From Parapedobacter koreensis (GTDB lineage Bacteria; Bacteroidota; Bacteroidia; Sphingobacteriales; Sphingobacteriaceae), in contig NZ_FNZR01000002.1 of the NCBI RefSeq assembly GCF_900109365.1, positions 248,001 to 312,000 of the forward strand: a DNA stretch of 64,000 nucleotides, given 5' to 3'. The notes beneath the pieces are model-generated. The model did no database searches, was not told where the DNA came from, and worked only from the letters and a program-made list of their open reading frames with translations. Of the stretch, positions 8,505 to 16,808 are shown piece by piece (position 1 is the first letter of the stretch; each line of letters opens with the position of its first letter). Made by a program: the position numbers and the translations under genes.

Positions 8505-8816
8505 TTATAATGAAATACCCGTAATCTCAATTTTAGTGAATTGTTGACGGTGTCCGTTTTTCTTTTTGTATCCCTTGCGGCGTTTCTTTTTGAAAACGAT
8601 CACCTTATCACCTTTTAAATGTGACAAAATCTTAGCTGAAACCTTGGCTCCTTCCAACGTAGGGGCACCTATGGTAAATTTACCATCATTTTCTGCTAAC
8701 AATACATTGTCAAATTCAATACTAGCGCCCTCATCTCCCTGCAAACGGTGCACGAAGAGCTGTTGGTCTTTTGCAACTTTAAATTGCTGTCCGGCTATAT
8801 TTACTATTGCGTACAT
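8505..8816 (-). CDS. rplU: 50S ribosomal protein bL21
   Basis: A 103-residue protein of normal bL21 length. It starts [14 protein letters not shown] and carries the conserved basic close [18 protein letters not shown] followed by FTKIEITGI. It binds 23S rRNA near bL20. It is the first gene of the rplU-rpmA operon, the usual order in bacteria. A Bacteroidota promoter (8860-8889) lies 44 nt upstream of the start codon. Confidence 0.97.
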   Translation of the reverse strand: MYAIVNIAGQQFKVAKDQQLFVHRLQGDEGASIEFDNVLLAENDGKFTIGAPTLEGAKVSAKILSHLKGDKVIVFKKKRRKGYKKKNGHRQQFTKIEITGISL

Positions 8817-8859
8817 TGTTAATGGATTAATAATTAAATTGTCTCTAAAATTCGAAGCG

Positions 8860-8889
8860 CAAAGGTAATGCTTTATTTCTAATATTCAA
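8860..8889 (-). promoter_or_regulatory. Bacteroidota-type promoter for rplU-rpmA
   Basis: On the minus strand TTG at 8889-8887 is followed after 19 nt by TACCTTTG at 8867-8860. This fits the known Bacteroidota sigma-ABfr consensus TTG / TAnnTTTG. Confidence 0.7.
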
Positions 8890-8920
8890 ATTTTCCCCTG
8901 AAAAATTATACGAATACCCC

Positions 8921-8951
8921 TTTGATATCAAAAACTTTATGTATAAATTTG
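8921..8951 (+). promoter_or_regulatory. Bacteroidota-type promoter for rpsF-rpsR-rplI
   Basis: TTTG at 8921-8924 is followed after 19 nt by TAAATTTG at 8944-8951, about 57 nt ahead of the rpsF start. Spacing and boxes match the divergent rplU promoter, which supports both calls. Confidence 0.7.
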
Positions 8952-9007
8952 CAGCCCGTTTCAAGACGGAGTGATTTATTAATTTTTCTATTTTTTAAAC
9001 GAAAAGT

Positions 9008-9379
9008 ATGCAACAGTACGAAACCGTTATTATTCTTACCCCGTTGCTTTCAGAGGAAGTTTCAAAGGAAGTCATTGCAAAATTCCGGAGCATCCTTACC
9101 GAAGGCGGAGCCGAAATTGTCCATGAGGACAATTGGGGTTTGAAAAAGCTTGCGTATCCGATTGAGAAAAAAACAACCGGATTTTATCACCTTATCGAAT
9201 TCAAGGCTCCAGGTGAATTGATTAGTAAACTGGAAATTGAATACAAGCGTGATGAGCGAGTGATGCGTTTCCTATCCATCAAATTAGACAAACATGCCAT
9301 TGCCTACAATGAGAAAAAACGCAGTGGTGCTTTCAACAAGAAGGCCGAAACGCCTAAAACAGAGGAGGTAGCAAACTAA
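9008..9379 (+). CDS. rpsF: 30S ribosomal protein bS6
   Basis: A 123-residue protein that starts MQQYETVIILTPLLSEEVSK and has the bS6 central motif WGLKKLAYPIEKKTTGFYH and the close RDERVMRFLSIKLDKHA. A charged tail ends TEEVAN, so the two Glu residues are not at the very C-terminus as they are in E. coli, where RimK adds glutamates. It is the first gene of the rpsF-rpsR-rplI operon, and its stop codon overlaps the rpsR start by one base. Confidence 0.97.
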   Translation: MQQYETVIILTPLLSEEVSKEVIAKFRSILTEGGAEIVHEDNWGLKKLAYPIEKKTTGFYHLIEFKAPGELISKLEIEYKRDERVMRFLSIKLDKHAIAYNEKKRSGAFNKKAETPKTEEVAN

Positions 9380-9642
9380 TGGCAAACGAACAAATTCAAT
9401 ACGTAACTGCCCCCAAGGTAGAGGACAATCGTAAAAAGTATTGCCGTTTCAAGAAAAATGGCATTAAATACATCGACTACAAGGATGCCAACTTCCTGTT
9501 GAAATTTGTCAATGACCAAGGCAAGGTATTGCCCCGTCGGCTTACCGGCACATCATTGAAATTTCAGCGTAAGGTAGCGCAAGCAGTAAAACGCGCACGC
9601 CACATCGGCTTGTTGCCTTATGTCACAGATTCACTAAAATAG
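9379..9642 (+). CDS. rpsR: 30S ribosomal protein bS18
   Basis: An 87-residue protein with the bS18 core: KYCRFKKNGIKYIDYKD, LPRRLTGTSLKFQRKVAQAV and KRARHIGLLPY. It pairs with bS6 on the platform of the 30S subunit, which explains the tight coupling (TAATG overlap with rpsF). The gene for bL9 follows after 13 nt. Confidence 0.97.
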   Translation: MANEQIQYVTAPKVEDNRKKYCRFKKNGIKYIDYKDANFLLKFVNDQGKVLPRRLTGTSLKFQRKVAQAVKRARHIGLLPYVTDSLK

Positions 9643-9655
9643 GGAGGGAAACGAC

Positions 9656-10099
9656 ATGGAAGTAATTTTAAAGCAAGACATCAAAAAGCTGGGCGAAAAG
9701 GACGATGTTGTCACCGTAAAGCCTGGATATGGGCGCAACTACCTCATCCCACAGGGATTCGCGGTATTGGCTACTTCTTCTGCGAAAAAAGTGTTGGCTG
9801 AAAATATCCGCCAGGCACAATTCAAGCAGGAAAAAATCAAAAAGGATGCGACAGAATTGGCCAACAGACTGGAAGGTATAAAACTGACCATTGGTGCCAA
9901 AGCTGGCGAAACCGGAAAAATCTTTGGTTCAGTAAATAGCATCCAATTAGCAGAAGCATTGAAAAAACAAGGTTTTGACGTGGATCGCCGCCGCATCACC
10001 TTCGAACAAGATCCCAAAGTATTGGGTGAATATGTAGCTAACCTCAACTTGCACAAGGAAGTAAAGGTACAACTGCCGTTTGAAGTAGTGGCTGAGTAG
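9656..10099 (+). CDS. rplI: 50S ribosomal protein bL9
   Basis: A 147-residue protein of normal length. It starts MEVILKQDIKKLGEKDDVVT and continues with VKPGYGRNYLIPQGFA, the bL9 N-terminal signature. A long connecting helix and the C-terminal domain (KIFGSVNS, HKEVKVQLPFEV) follow. It is the last gene of the operon, with a strong terminator 35 nt after its stop. A purine-rich stretch, AGGGAGGG, just upstream of the start is a better Shine-Dalgarno-like site than those of most genes here. Confidence 0.97.
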   Translation: MEVILKQDIKKLGEKDDVVTVKPGYGRNYLIPQGFAVLATSSAKKVLAENIRQAQFKQEKIKKDATELANRLEGIKLTIGAKAGETGKIFGSVNSIQLAEALKKQGFDVDRRRITFEQDPKVLGEYVANLNLHKEVKVQLPFEVVAE

Positions 10100-10134
10100 G
10101 GCGAGAGTGTAGTCCAGAATTATCGTAAACGTTT

Positions 10135-10173
10135 AAAAGCCGTCTCAAGATAATGAGGCGGCTTTTCTATTTT
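10135..10173 (+). terminator. Rho-independent terminator of rpsF-rpsR-rplI
   Basis: A 13-bp stem with one G-T pair (AAAAGCCGTCTCA at 10135-10147 with TGAGGCGGCTTTT at 10154-10166) and a 6-nt loop, followed by a T-rich run. Confidence 0.85.
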
Positions 10174-10207
10174 CTCAGGGCTTTGATACTTCGCCGTGCG
10201 CTAAGCA

Positions 10208-10567
10208 CTACATAGGTGTAAGTTCGTATTCGTCAAAATAATAAGTAGCACCTACATTGCCCACTGTAATAAAGCCCGTCATTGTGACAATTGTACCACT
10301 TTGATTCCACCCAAAAGAGACATTATAATTAACGACGTAATCATCGGGATCTGCGGATAGCACTTCGAAATAAAACGAGGTTACTTCTCCTCCTGCAACG
10401 CGATAATACACCTCTATGGATATAGCATCAACGATTATCCGATGCATCAAAAATGCCTGTTGTTGCAAATCAACTGTCTTATGCAACGGTTTCATTTCTT
10501 CACTTTTCGCAAGTGAAATTGAAGCCATACCTAGTATGGTGATCAATAAAAATACACTTTTTTTCAT
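10208..10567 (-). CDS. Small secreted protein of unknown function
   Basis: A 119-residue protein from ATG 10567. The Sec signal is MKKSVFLLITILGMASISLA; the mature part of about 98 residues is rich in aromatic and beta-forming residues (VYYRVAGGEVTSFYFEVL, TIVTMTGFITVGNVGATYYF). It ends DEYELTPM. It is probably a small periplasmic or surface beta protein. An upstream in-frame ATG at 10591 would place eight extra residues ahead of the signal and was not used. The family is not recognised, and neighbours on either side do not suggest a role. Confidence 0.65.
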   Translation of the reverse strand: MKKSVFLLITILGMASISLAKSEEMKPLHKTVDLQQQAFLMHRIIVDAISIEVYYRVAGGEVTSFYFEVLSADPDDYVVNYNVSFGWNQSGTIVTMTGFITVGNVGATYYFDEYELTPM

Positions 10568-10678
10568 TACTTCTATTTTAAATTTTGGCAAACAAATTTA
10601 TCTTATTGGTAAGGTAGTTTAAGTGTGTGGAATACAATAAGCATTATGGCAAACTATTAGCGATCTTCTATTACATGA

Positions 10679-11347
10679 TCAAAGGGTATTATAAAACGTT
10701 ACAACATTTCCCCAATCTTTTTCATCTTTTAAGTTCAATCGTTTGTCTGCAATATATTGAGTTACTTCACTTTGTTTATCTTTAAAGACCTCTGATAGCA
10801 TTCTTTTATTTAATTTAACTTCAGTCAGTTGACCGCCTTTATAAACAAAATATTTAGTAGAAGGAACAACATTACGAATGGTCTTGGCTGACCCGTACTG
10901 TTTTTCGTCCATCAATACTTTTTTTACTTTCTTCAATAGATACACATCACCTGACGCCAAAATTTGGTGGAATCCCGTTTTATTAGAAGAAAACTGAGTT
11001 GAAAATAAAACAGAATCGCCGCTGTTACCATCAACGTAAATGACAAACGATTTGACTGGCTTCATAAACATTTGACTTATTCCTTTATGATTTTGGAATA
11101 TCAACCTGTCTTCTACCTCATCATATTTTAGTTGGACATTTTTATATTCGGTGTCATTATCAAGCGTTACGTTTCCTGTCTTCCAATCTTCAAATAGAAA
11201 GGGCGAACCCTTAACGTCCAAGTAACTCTCGCCTGTCAACGGTTTACCGCCAACCGGATCGGCAGAAATAGCTATTTGGCAATACCCCTTAAATAAAGAC
11301 AAGGTAATTGCAAAAGCTAAACAACATTTAACAATAACGGCATTCAT
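10679..11347 (-). CDS. Secreted protein of unknown function
   Basis: A 222-residue protein with an N-terminal signal (MNAVIVKCCLAFAITLSLFKG, cleavage near YCQ). The mature part has GESYLDVKGSPFLFEDWKTG, then a run of beta-prone segments, and a lysine-rich end (VKLNKRMLSEVFKDKQSEV). Proteins of this general shape, with an early 'GSPFL..W..G' pattern, are common as unnamed secreted proteins in Sphingobacteriaceae; I do not know a function. It lies downstream of susD, but the hairpin at 11371-11398 separates them. Low G+C compared with the neighbouring susCD genes. Confidence 0.6.
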   Translation of the reverse strand: MNAVIVKCCLAFAITLSLFKGYCQIAISADPVGGKPLTGESYLDVKGSPFLFEDWKTGNVTLDNDTEYKNVQLKYDEVEDRLIFQNHKGISQMFMKPVKSFVIYVDGNSGDSVLFSTQFSSNKTGFHQILASGDVYLLKKVKKVLMDEKQYGSAKTIRNVVPSTKYFVYKGGQLTEVKLNKRMLSEVFKDKQSEVTQYIADKRLNLKDEKDWGNVVTFYNTL

Positions 11348-11370
11348 AATTTATCGTTTATAAAGAAAGA

Positions 11371-11398
11371 AATAAGGCCGTTTTTTGACGGCCTTATT
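11371..11398 (-). terminator. Terminator hairpin after susCD
   Basis: An 11-bp perfect stem AATAAGGCCGT (11371-11381) / ACGGCCTTATT (11388-11398) with a 6-nt loop. It lies 19 nt after the susD stop, and the minus-strand tail is T-rich (TCTTTCTTTA). Confidence 0.75.
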
Positions 11399-11416
11399 CT
11401 CTCTAATTGAAAAATT

Positions 11417-12880
11417 TTAGTCACCAATGGCCGGATTAGTCTGCCTTTCCAAAATAGGAATGGGGAAAACATATCGGTTATCCGTTGGTGGTATTGCACT
11501 TCCTGCGCCAACAGACTCATGAGGCAATCCCCTTCTTGCGGCATCATTCGCCCTGAATCCTTCCGCCATTAATTCAATGCGACGCTCAACAAGAATGGCT
11601 TCAATCAACTCGTCACGGCTTAATGTACCGAACTCGTACGCAGCGTCAGAACGATGATGGACAGCTTCTAACAAAGCTTTTGCGCGATTTACGTCACCTA
11701 CTTCTGCCTCTGCCTCCGCAACGTTCAACAACACTTCGGCATACCTAATGATGGGCACATAATCGACAAATGGAGAAACGCCAGCAAATTTAGTAAAATA
11801 AGTGCCTCTTGGTTCCACACCGATAAACTCGGTACGGCGATCATCATTTTCTCCCCATTGTGGATTTGTAAATATGCCCGGTGATGAGGTATTGACGGTA
11901 TACTCCAAATTACCATTACCAATATTATAGTATAAGCCAAGTTGGTTCTGTCCTCCTGGATTGTTGGTAGCCGCCATGGGGAATGAGAAAATGGACTCCG
12001 CCGTAAGATAAGGAGCACTAAACACCGATGTGATATCAGGTTGTAGTCGATGCGAAATCCCCGACGGAGCAATGAAAGGTGCAGATGTAGGAACTAATCT
12101 GTTACCTTCGGTAATCACACCAGCATAATCTCCTTTTGCCAGCAGTACCCGTACTTTTAAAGCAATCGCAGCATTTACATGCGCCCTGGTAACATTCTTC
12201 TCATCATCATTATAGTCTGCTGGAAGACTACCGATCGCAGCATCTAAATCCGCCAATATTTGGTTGTAAACCTCACCTACCGAGCTTGGTGCCAACTCAT
12301 TATTGTCAGAGCCCGTTTCTGGTTGTAGGCGCAACGGCAATCCCCGAGATTGCCCATTGTCAAGGACAAAAGGCTTAGCAAATATCTGTACCAACCCAAA
12401 ATAGCACAACGCCCGGATAAATTTAGCCTCACCAACAAATTGGCTCACCAAGGCTCCGTCCAATCCGGAAGTATTTGCCTCTAATCCAGCAATCGCAATA
12501 TTGGCCTTATTGATTGTTAGATAGCCATGATTCCAAAAATCGGCAATATAGGTATCCGACGCATCATTTGTAAATTGATACGTACTATAACCGGTAACAA
12601 CGTTGGTAGTCCGGTTAAGAAACTCTTCGCCTTTGATATCGTTATAAATCAGATACCTGCCACCAAATAACCGCCCATGCTTTGCTCCGAGATATAGACC
12701 TGATATCGCTGCTTCCGCACGCTCCGGTGTTTCAAATATCACTACGTCTGAGATATCAAGCTCCGGCTCGGCCACCAAAAAGTCCTCACTGCAGGAGGAA
12801 ATGGATAATAACAAGGGGATAGACAAAAACGCTATTTTCTTGCCTAAATATCCTTTTGCTTTATAATTTAATAAGTTCAT
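11417..12880 (-). CDS. SusD/RagB family nutrient-binding outer-membrane lipoprotein
   Basis: A 487-residue protein. The signal ends in the lipobox LSISSC, followed by SEDFL, so it is a surface lipoprotein. Typical SusD elements are FETPERAEAAISGLYLGAKH near the start, the TPR-like helices around TRAHVNAAIALKVRVLLAKG, and YVPIIRYAEVLLNVAEAEAE followed by a C-terminal FRANDAARRGLP region and a close at FPIPILERQTNPAI. It captures a glycan or oligosaccharide at the cell surface and hands it to the SusC barrel encoded just upstream (11 nt gap). No glycoside hydrolase is attached to the pair, so the substrate is unknown. Confidence 0.93.
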   Translation of the reverse strand: MNLLNYKAKGYLGKKIAFLSIPLLLSISSCSEDFLVAEPELDISDVVIFETPERAEAAISGLYLGAKHGRLFGGRYLIYNDIKGEEFLNRTTNVVTGYSTYQFTNDASDTYIADFWNHGYLTINKANIAIAGLEANTSGLDGALVSQFVGEAKFIRALCYFGLVQIFAKPFVLDNGQSRGLPLRLQPETGSDNNELAPSSVGEVYNQILADLDAAIGSLPADYNDDEKNVTRAHVNAAIALKVRVLLAKGDYAGVITEGNRLVPTSAPFIAPSGISHRLQPDITSVFSAPYLTAESIFSFPMAATNNPGGQNQLGLYYNIGNGNLEYTVNTSSPGIFTNPQWGENDDRRTEFIGVEPRGTYFTKFAGVSPFVDYVPIIRYAEVLLNVAEAEAEVGDVNRAKALLEAVHHRSDAAYEFGTLSRDELIEAILVERRIELMAEGFRANDAARRGLPHESVGAGSAIPPTDNRYVFPIPILERQTNPAIGD

Positions 12881-12891
12881 TTTTCCAAGAT

Positions 12892-15800
12892 TTAAAAACC
12901 AATGTTAACGCCAAATGTGAAAGCCCGTCCTTGAGGAATGGTATTCCGTTCAATACCCGACCCCAAATTATCGCCACCATTGGATGAAATTTCAGGGTCT
13001 ACACCCGTGTAATTCGTCAAGATAAAGGCATTATTTACGGAAGCATAAATCCGCGCTGAGTTAATTCCGGAGTTACCAAACAACGTTGTCGGCAGTCGAT
13101 AGCCTACCGTTGCGGTCTGCAACCGGAGAAAATCCCCTTTCTCAATGTTTGAATCGATTAACCAAGCTGATCCATTCGAAACATTATCACCCCATACGGC
13201 CATCGGAATATCTGTTTGTTGCCCTATCGCCGTCCATGCATTCAATACTTCTACTGAATTGTTCCATACACGTTGGTCCAACAATCCGGCACGTGATCCG
13301 TTATAAATATAATTTCCGCCCGAAAACGTGAAATTTAATGCCAAATCAAAATTCTTATATTGGAAGGAGTTGTTAAAACCTCCCGACCAAGTAGGGATAG
13401 TTCCCCCAAGAACCACAGGTGTGGTATTCGGAGCAACGGCAGGGCTGCCATCAAGGTAGGTCCACGCGCTAGCTCCACCAAGATGTAAATATTGAACTTG
13501 CTCACCATCGCCATTGAGGAAAATTTGGCGACCGTTTTCAGGATTAACCCCCACTACCCTTACGCCATACAAGCTGGCAGCGGAATGCCCTGTCACAGTA
13601 ACATTGGATAATTCAAGTCCACCAGTCGAAAAAGCTAACTGTTGCCCAGTTACCAACGAAGTTACTTCGTTCTTAATCAAACCAAGATTCAAGTTCGTTG
13701 TCCAACGGAAGTTCTCCTTGGAGATAGGAGATGCTGAGACAGAAAATTCCCAACCCCTGTTGTACATTGAACCAACGTTCGCCCGAATTTCGTTATTGGG
13801 AATCCCTTTGGATGGAGCTTGTGGAACATCCAAGATCATATTATCAATGTCTTTATTGAACCAGTTGGCCTCCACAATTATTTTATCATTAAACAATCCG
13901 ATATCTACTCCAATATTGGTTTGTTGACTGGTTTCCCAGCTAAGGTTCGAGTTGCCTGCCCGGTTAAATGCCCAAGTAGGGGCTCCTCCATAAATCCCGG
14001 AACCATACGTAGAATATTCGTTGTATGCACCGACATTGCCGTTACCTACACGGCCCCAGCTTGCCTTGAACCTTAAATTAGATACCGTTTCGGAAAGTGA
14101 CGAATTCTTATAAAATTCCTCCTGGGAAATACCCCATGCAACCGAAGCTCCACCAAAATTACCCCATTGGTTACCACGTGCTAAACCAGAGTTGCCATCA
14201 CGACGGAAATTACCGCTGATAAAATACTTGTTCGCGTAGTTATAACTTGCAATAGCTATATATGCCATATAGGACAATTGCGTAATGCCATTGCCGGATG
14301 CATTGTTAATATTATAGGTTCCTTGGAATTGATTAAAAAACGGATCGATTAATCCCTGGCGGTTAGCACCCCAATTTTGAGTCCGTTGCTTTTGCGCATC
14401 CGTACTTAACGATACATTGAGGTTGTGTATACCATTGAAGCTTTTTTGATACTGCAAGGTGTTAATCCAGTTCCAGTTGTTAGCTCGTGTATTCCTGTTA
14501 GTCGCACTACCATTGGGGCTGTATCCATCTCCATTAATTGGATTCCAGAACTGTATGTCTTCCGTCAAACGAAAATCCCACGTATATGACGTCCGGAAGG
14601 ATAACCCTTCAGCAAGTTGCACCTCTGCACCCAAGTTAGCAAATAAACGGTTGTTCTCGGAAGAGTTTTTGTCTTCTTTGATGAGTACTTCCGGATTAGC
14701 AAACTGGAGACTTGTTTGATTTGCTCCCCAGCCTATCGATGCATTTTGCACGTTGTAACTACCATCTTCGTTATATGGGCCAACGTTGGGAGCCTGTGCC
14801 ACTGCAATACGTCCCAAACCAGAAGAATTAAATGCCGATCCAGGGTCAGAACCACTATTCGGTGATTTATTCATTGAATTGGTATAACTTACATTTCCCA
14901 AGAATTTGAGCCAATTCGTCACCTTGTGGTCAACATTAAATCGCGCCGATTTGCGTTGGAAGCTGTTTTCCCGCAAAAAGCCATCCTGATCGGTTATACC
15001 CGCTGAAAAATAATAAACGGTCTTGTCTCCACCTCCAGAAACGGTCACATTGTGGTTTTGGGAATAAGCAGTGCGATACACTAAATCCTGCCAATCCGTA
15101 TCTATCAGATTACCGTTAGCATCATAACTGGGTTGAAATGCATTACGCGGCGGAAGAGAAGCGCTCGGGTTAATCTCATACGCTCTGTCAATTGCTGCAT
15201 TCTTATGATCCATATACTGCTGGGCGTTGAGCACCTCAGGCAAACGTACAGCGTTGTTAATACCAAACCACCCGTCGTAGGTAACCCTAGCTTCTCCTGC
15301 TTTTCCCCGTTTAGTAGTAATCAACAATACACCTGCAGCTGCCCTCGATCCGTAAATCGCGGCAGAAGCCGCATCTTTCAGAATGTCAATGGATTCAATA
15401 TCTGAAGGATTGATGTCGGCCAAAGGGTTATTAGTCGCTGAATTTGGTGACACATCGTTTGTTGAAATAGGTATCCCATCTACAACAACCAACGGAAACG
15501 AGCTCAGCGTCAAAGAGCTTAATCCACGTACCCTGATTACAGGGGGATTGTTTAACAGACCGTTAGGTTGAACGATGTTCACACCCGCCGCCTGCCCAGT
15601 CAATCCCTGACTAAAGCTTTGCAATGGCCGGTCAGCAACAGCTGCTCCAGAAACTCTTGCCGTTGAACCGGTGATTTCGGACCTCCGTTGTGTTCCGTAA
15701 CCCGTAACCACCACTTCACTTAACGCCGTGGCATCCGTTGCCAAGGCCACGGTAATGTTTGTATTCGAGCCCAAGGATACCGTTTGAGAGATATATCCAA

Positions 15801-16029
15801 GGTAACGAAACTCAAGGGAGGTTACGGAAGATGGGACGTCTATCGTAAACGTACCCAAATCATCTGTCTGTGCAGCAATATTGGCACCAACAGCCAACAC
15901 GGACACGCCGGCGATTGGGTTTCCATCTTCCTCAGCAGTCACTCTACCGCTGATTCTTCTGTCTTGGGCATACGCTGACCCGATCAGCAATATACCCAAC
16001 ATAAAGAAACATAGTAATCTTTGTTTCAT
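12892..16029 (-). CDS. SusC/RagA family TonB-linked outer-membrane transporter
   Basis: A 1045-residue protein with a signal peptide (LLCFFMLGILLIGSAYAQ), a carboxypeptidase-regulatory-like domain (ISGRVTAEEDGNPIAGVSVL) and a plug beginning near 105 (EVVVTGYGTQRRSEITGS). The SusC signature IESIDILKDAASAAIYGSRA comes next, then AAGVLLITTKRGK and a 22-strand barrel ending in a terminal Phe (FTFGVNIGF). It imports the glycan bound by the SusD partner, powered by TonB-ExbBD. No anti-sigma or sigma gene lies upstream, so this pair is not of the FecIR-regulated type. Length is normal. Confidence 0.95.
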   Translation of the reverse strand: MKQRLLCFFMLGILLIGSAYAQDRRISGRVTAEEDGNPIAGVSVLAVGANIAAQTDDLGTFTIDVPSSVTSLEFRYLGYISQTVSLGSNTNITVALATDATALSEVVVTGYGTQRRSEITGSTARVSGAAVADRPLQSFSQGLTGQAAGVNIVQPNGLLNNPPVIRVRGLSSLTLSSFPLVVVDGIPISTNDVSPNSATNNPLADINPSDIESIDILKDAASAAIYGSRAAAGVLLITTKRGKAGEARVTYDGWFGINNAVRLPEVLNAQQYMDHKNAAIDRAYEINPSASLPPRNAFQPSYDANGNLIDTDWQDLVYRTAYSQNHNVTVSGGGDKTVYYFSAGITDQDGFLRENSFQRKSARFNVDHKVTNWLKFLGNVSYTNSMNKSPNSGSDPGSAFNSSGLGRIAVAQAPNVGPYNEDGSYNVQNASIGWGANQTSLQFANPEVLIKEDKNSSENNRLFANLGAEVQLAEGLSFRTSYTWDFRLTEDIQFWNPINGDGYSPNGSATNRNTRANNWNWINTLQYQKSFNGIHNLNVSLSTDAQKQRTQNWGANRQGLIDPFFNQFQGTYNINNASGNGITQLSYMAYIAIASYNYANKYFISGNFRRDGNSGLARGNQWGNFGGASVAWGISQEEFYKNSSLSETVSNLRFKASWGRVGNGNVGAYNEYSTYGSGIYGGAPTWAFNRAGNSNLSWETSQQTNIGVDIGLFNDKIIVEANWFNKDIDNMILDVPQAPSKGIPNNEIRANVGSMYNRGWEFSVSASPISKENFRWTTNLNLGLIKNEVTSLVTGQQLAFSTGGLELSNVTVTGHSAASLYGVRVVGVNPENGRQIFLNGDGEQVQYLHLGGASAWTYLDGSPAVAPNTTPVVLGGTIPTWSGGFNNSFQYKNFDLALNFTFSGGNYIYNGSRAGLLDQRVWNNSVEVLNAWTAIGQQTDIPMAVWGDNVSNGSAWLIDSNIEKGDFLRLQTATVGYRLPTTLFGNSGINSARIYASVNNAFILTNYTGVDPEISSNGGDNLGSGIERNTIPQGRAFTFGVNIGF

Positions 16030-16538
16030 GTGTTTGTGAATTTGGTTAAAAAATTAGAAAATTAGAAAATTAAAAGAATGTTACAAAGCTCAAATCCTAT
16101 CGCTATCGGATTATACCTGTAACATATCTACTCACCCGGTTTAATAATAAGTGAATAAAACCTTAGTTGAAAAAATGTCTTAAAAGCTGTAATTAATGTT
16201 GTCATGGTTGATATTTATCCTTCCAAACATTGCCTTCTCTTACATTCTTAACGCACCTTTAACTAACCACAAAAATATGGCATGGAATCATTTGGTAATT
16301 GATTGCACAAATAAAACGTCAATCAATACGAACAAATCAAATTAATAAAAAAGCCAATACAGTGTAATTAATAAGGTGCTTTATGTGTGTCTTAATTCTA
16401 TCGCTGCGTCAAAAATACAATGTTCAACCATATAAACAAATTTTTATAAAAAAAATGTTAAAAAAAGTTAACCATTTATTAGCACTGCCCATAAAGATTT
16501 TAGTACTTTCGTTCATAAAATCTCCCAAAAAAGCGAAC
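16030..16538. other. A/T-rich intergenic region upstream of susC
   Basis: About 510 nt without a convincing gene between divergent susC and the LapA-like gene. It holds three tandem copies of AAAATTAG around 16050-16073, just ahead of susC on its leader side. A minus-strand promoter candidate, TTG at 16439-16437 with TATTTTTG at 16417-16410 (19-nt gap), would give susC a leader of about 380 nt. In such A/T-rich sequence the match could be chance. No hairpin-plus-T-run or RNA gene was recognised. Confidence 0.35.
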
Positions 16539-16808
16539 ATGAGCGCAAAAACGATTTTTATTGTCATCATTACCGTCTTGGTGACGGTAATTCTCATGAA
16601 AAATATGGATGAGGTCAATTTTTGGATATTCGGCACACGGTCTATCCCTAAGTTAGCGGTATTGGGTGTCATGTTTTTCATCGGAGCTGTGGTCGGGTTT
16701 TTGCTTGGCCGCCCGCGGAAGAAACAACATCAAACAACCCAATACACTGACCCCACTTTCGAGGTAAACAAGCCATTGGATCCAGCCGACGAGGATTATA
16801 TCAATTGA
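16539..16808 (+). CDS. Small LapA-domain-like inner-membrane protein
   Basis: An 89-residue protein from ATG 16539. Two membrane segments (IFIVIITVLVTVILM and LAVLGVMFFIGAVVGFLLG) flank a short loop with NMDEVNFWIFG; then comes a basic RPRKKQ turn and a polar tail. The arrangement, with the second segment ending GFLLGR, matches the LapA/DUF1049 type of small membrane protein linked to envelope assembly in other bacteria. The upstream ATG at 16383 is rejected because it would add a lysine-rich, non-conserved stretch before the first segment. Its stop overlaps the end of the convergent kinase gene by 13 nt. Confidence 0.6.
   Translation: MSAKTIFIVIITVLVTVILMKNMDEVNFWIFGTRSIPKLAVLGVMFFIGAVVGFLLGRPRKKQHQTTQYTDPTFEVNKPLDPADEDYIN

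Noticed and set aside
11417-16029. A full polysaccharide utilisation locus around susCD
   Set aside because: No glycoside hydrolase, lyase or PUL regulator is adjacent, and a terminator follows susD. The mannosidases are tens of kb away, so the substrate cannot be inferred.
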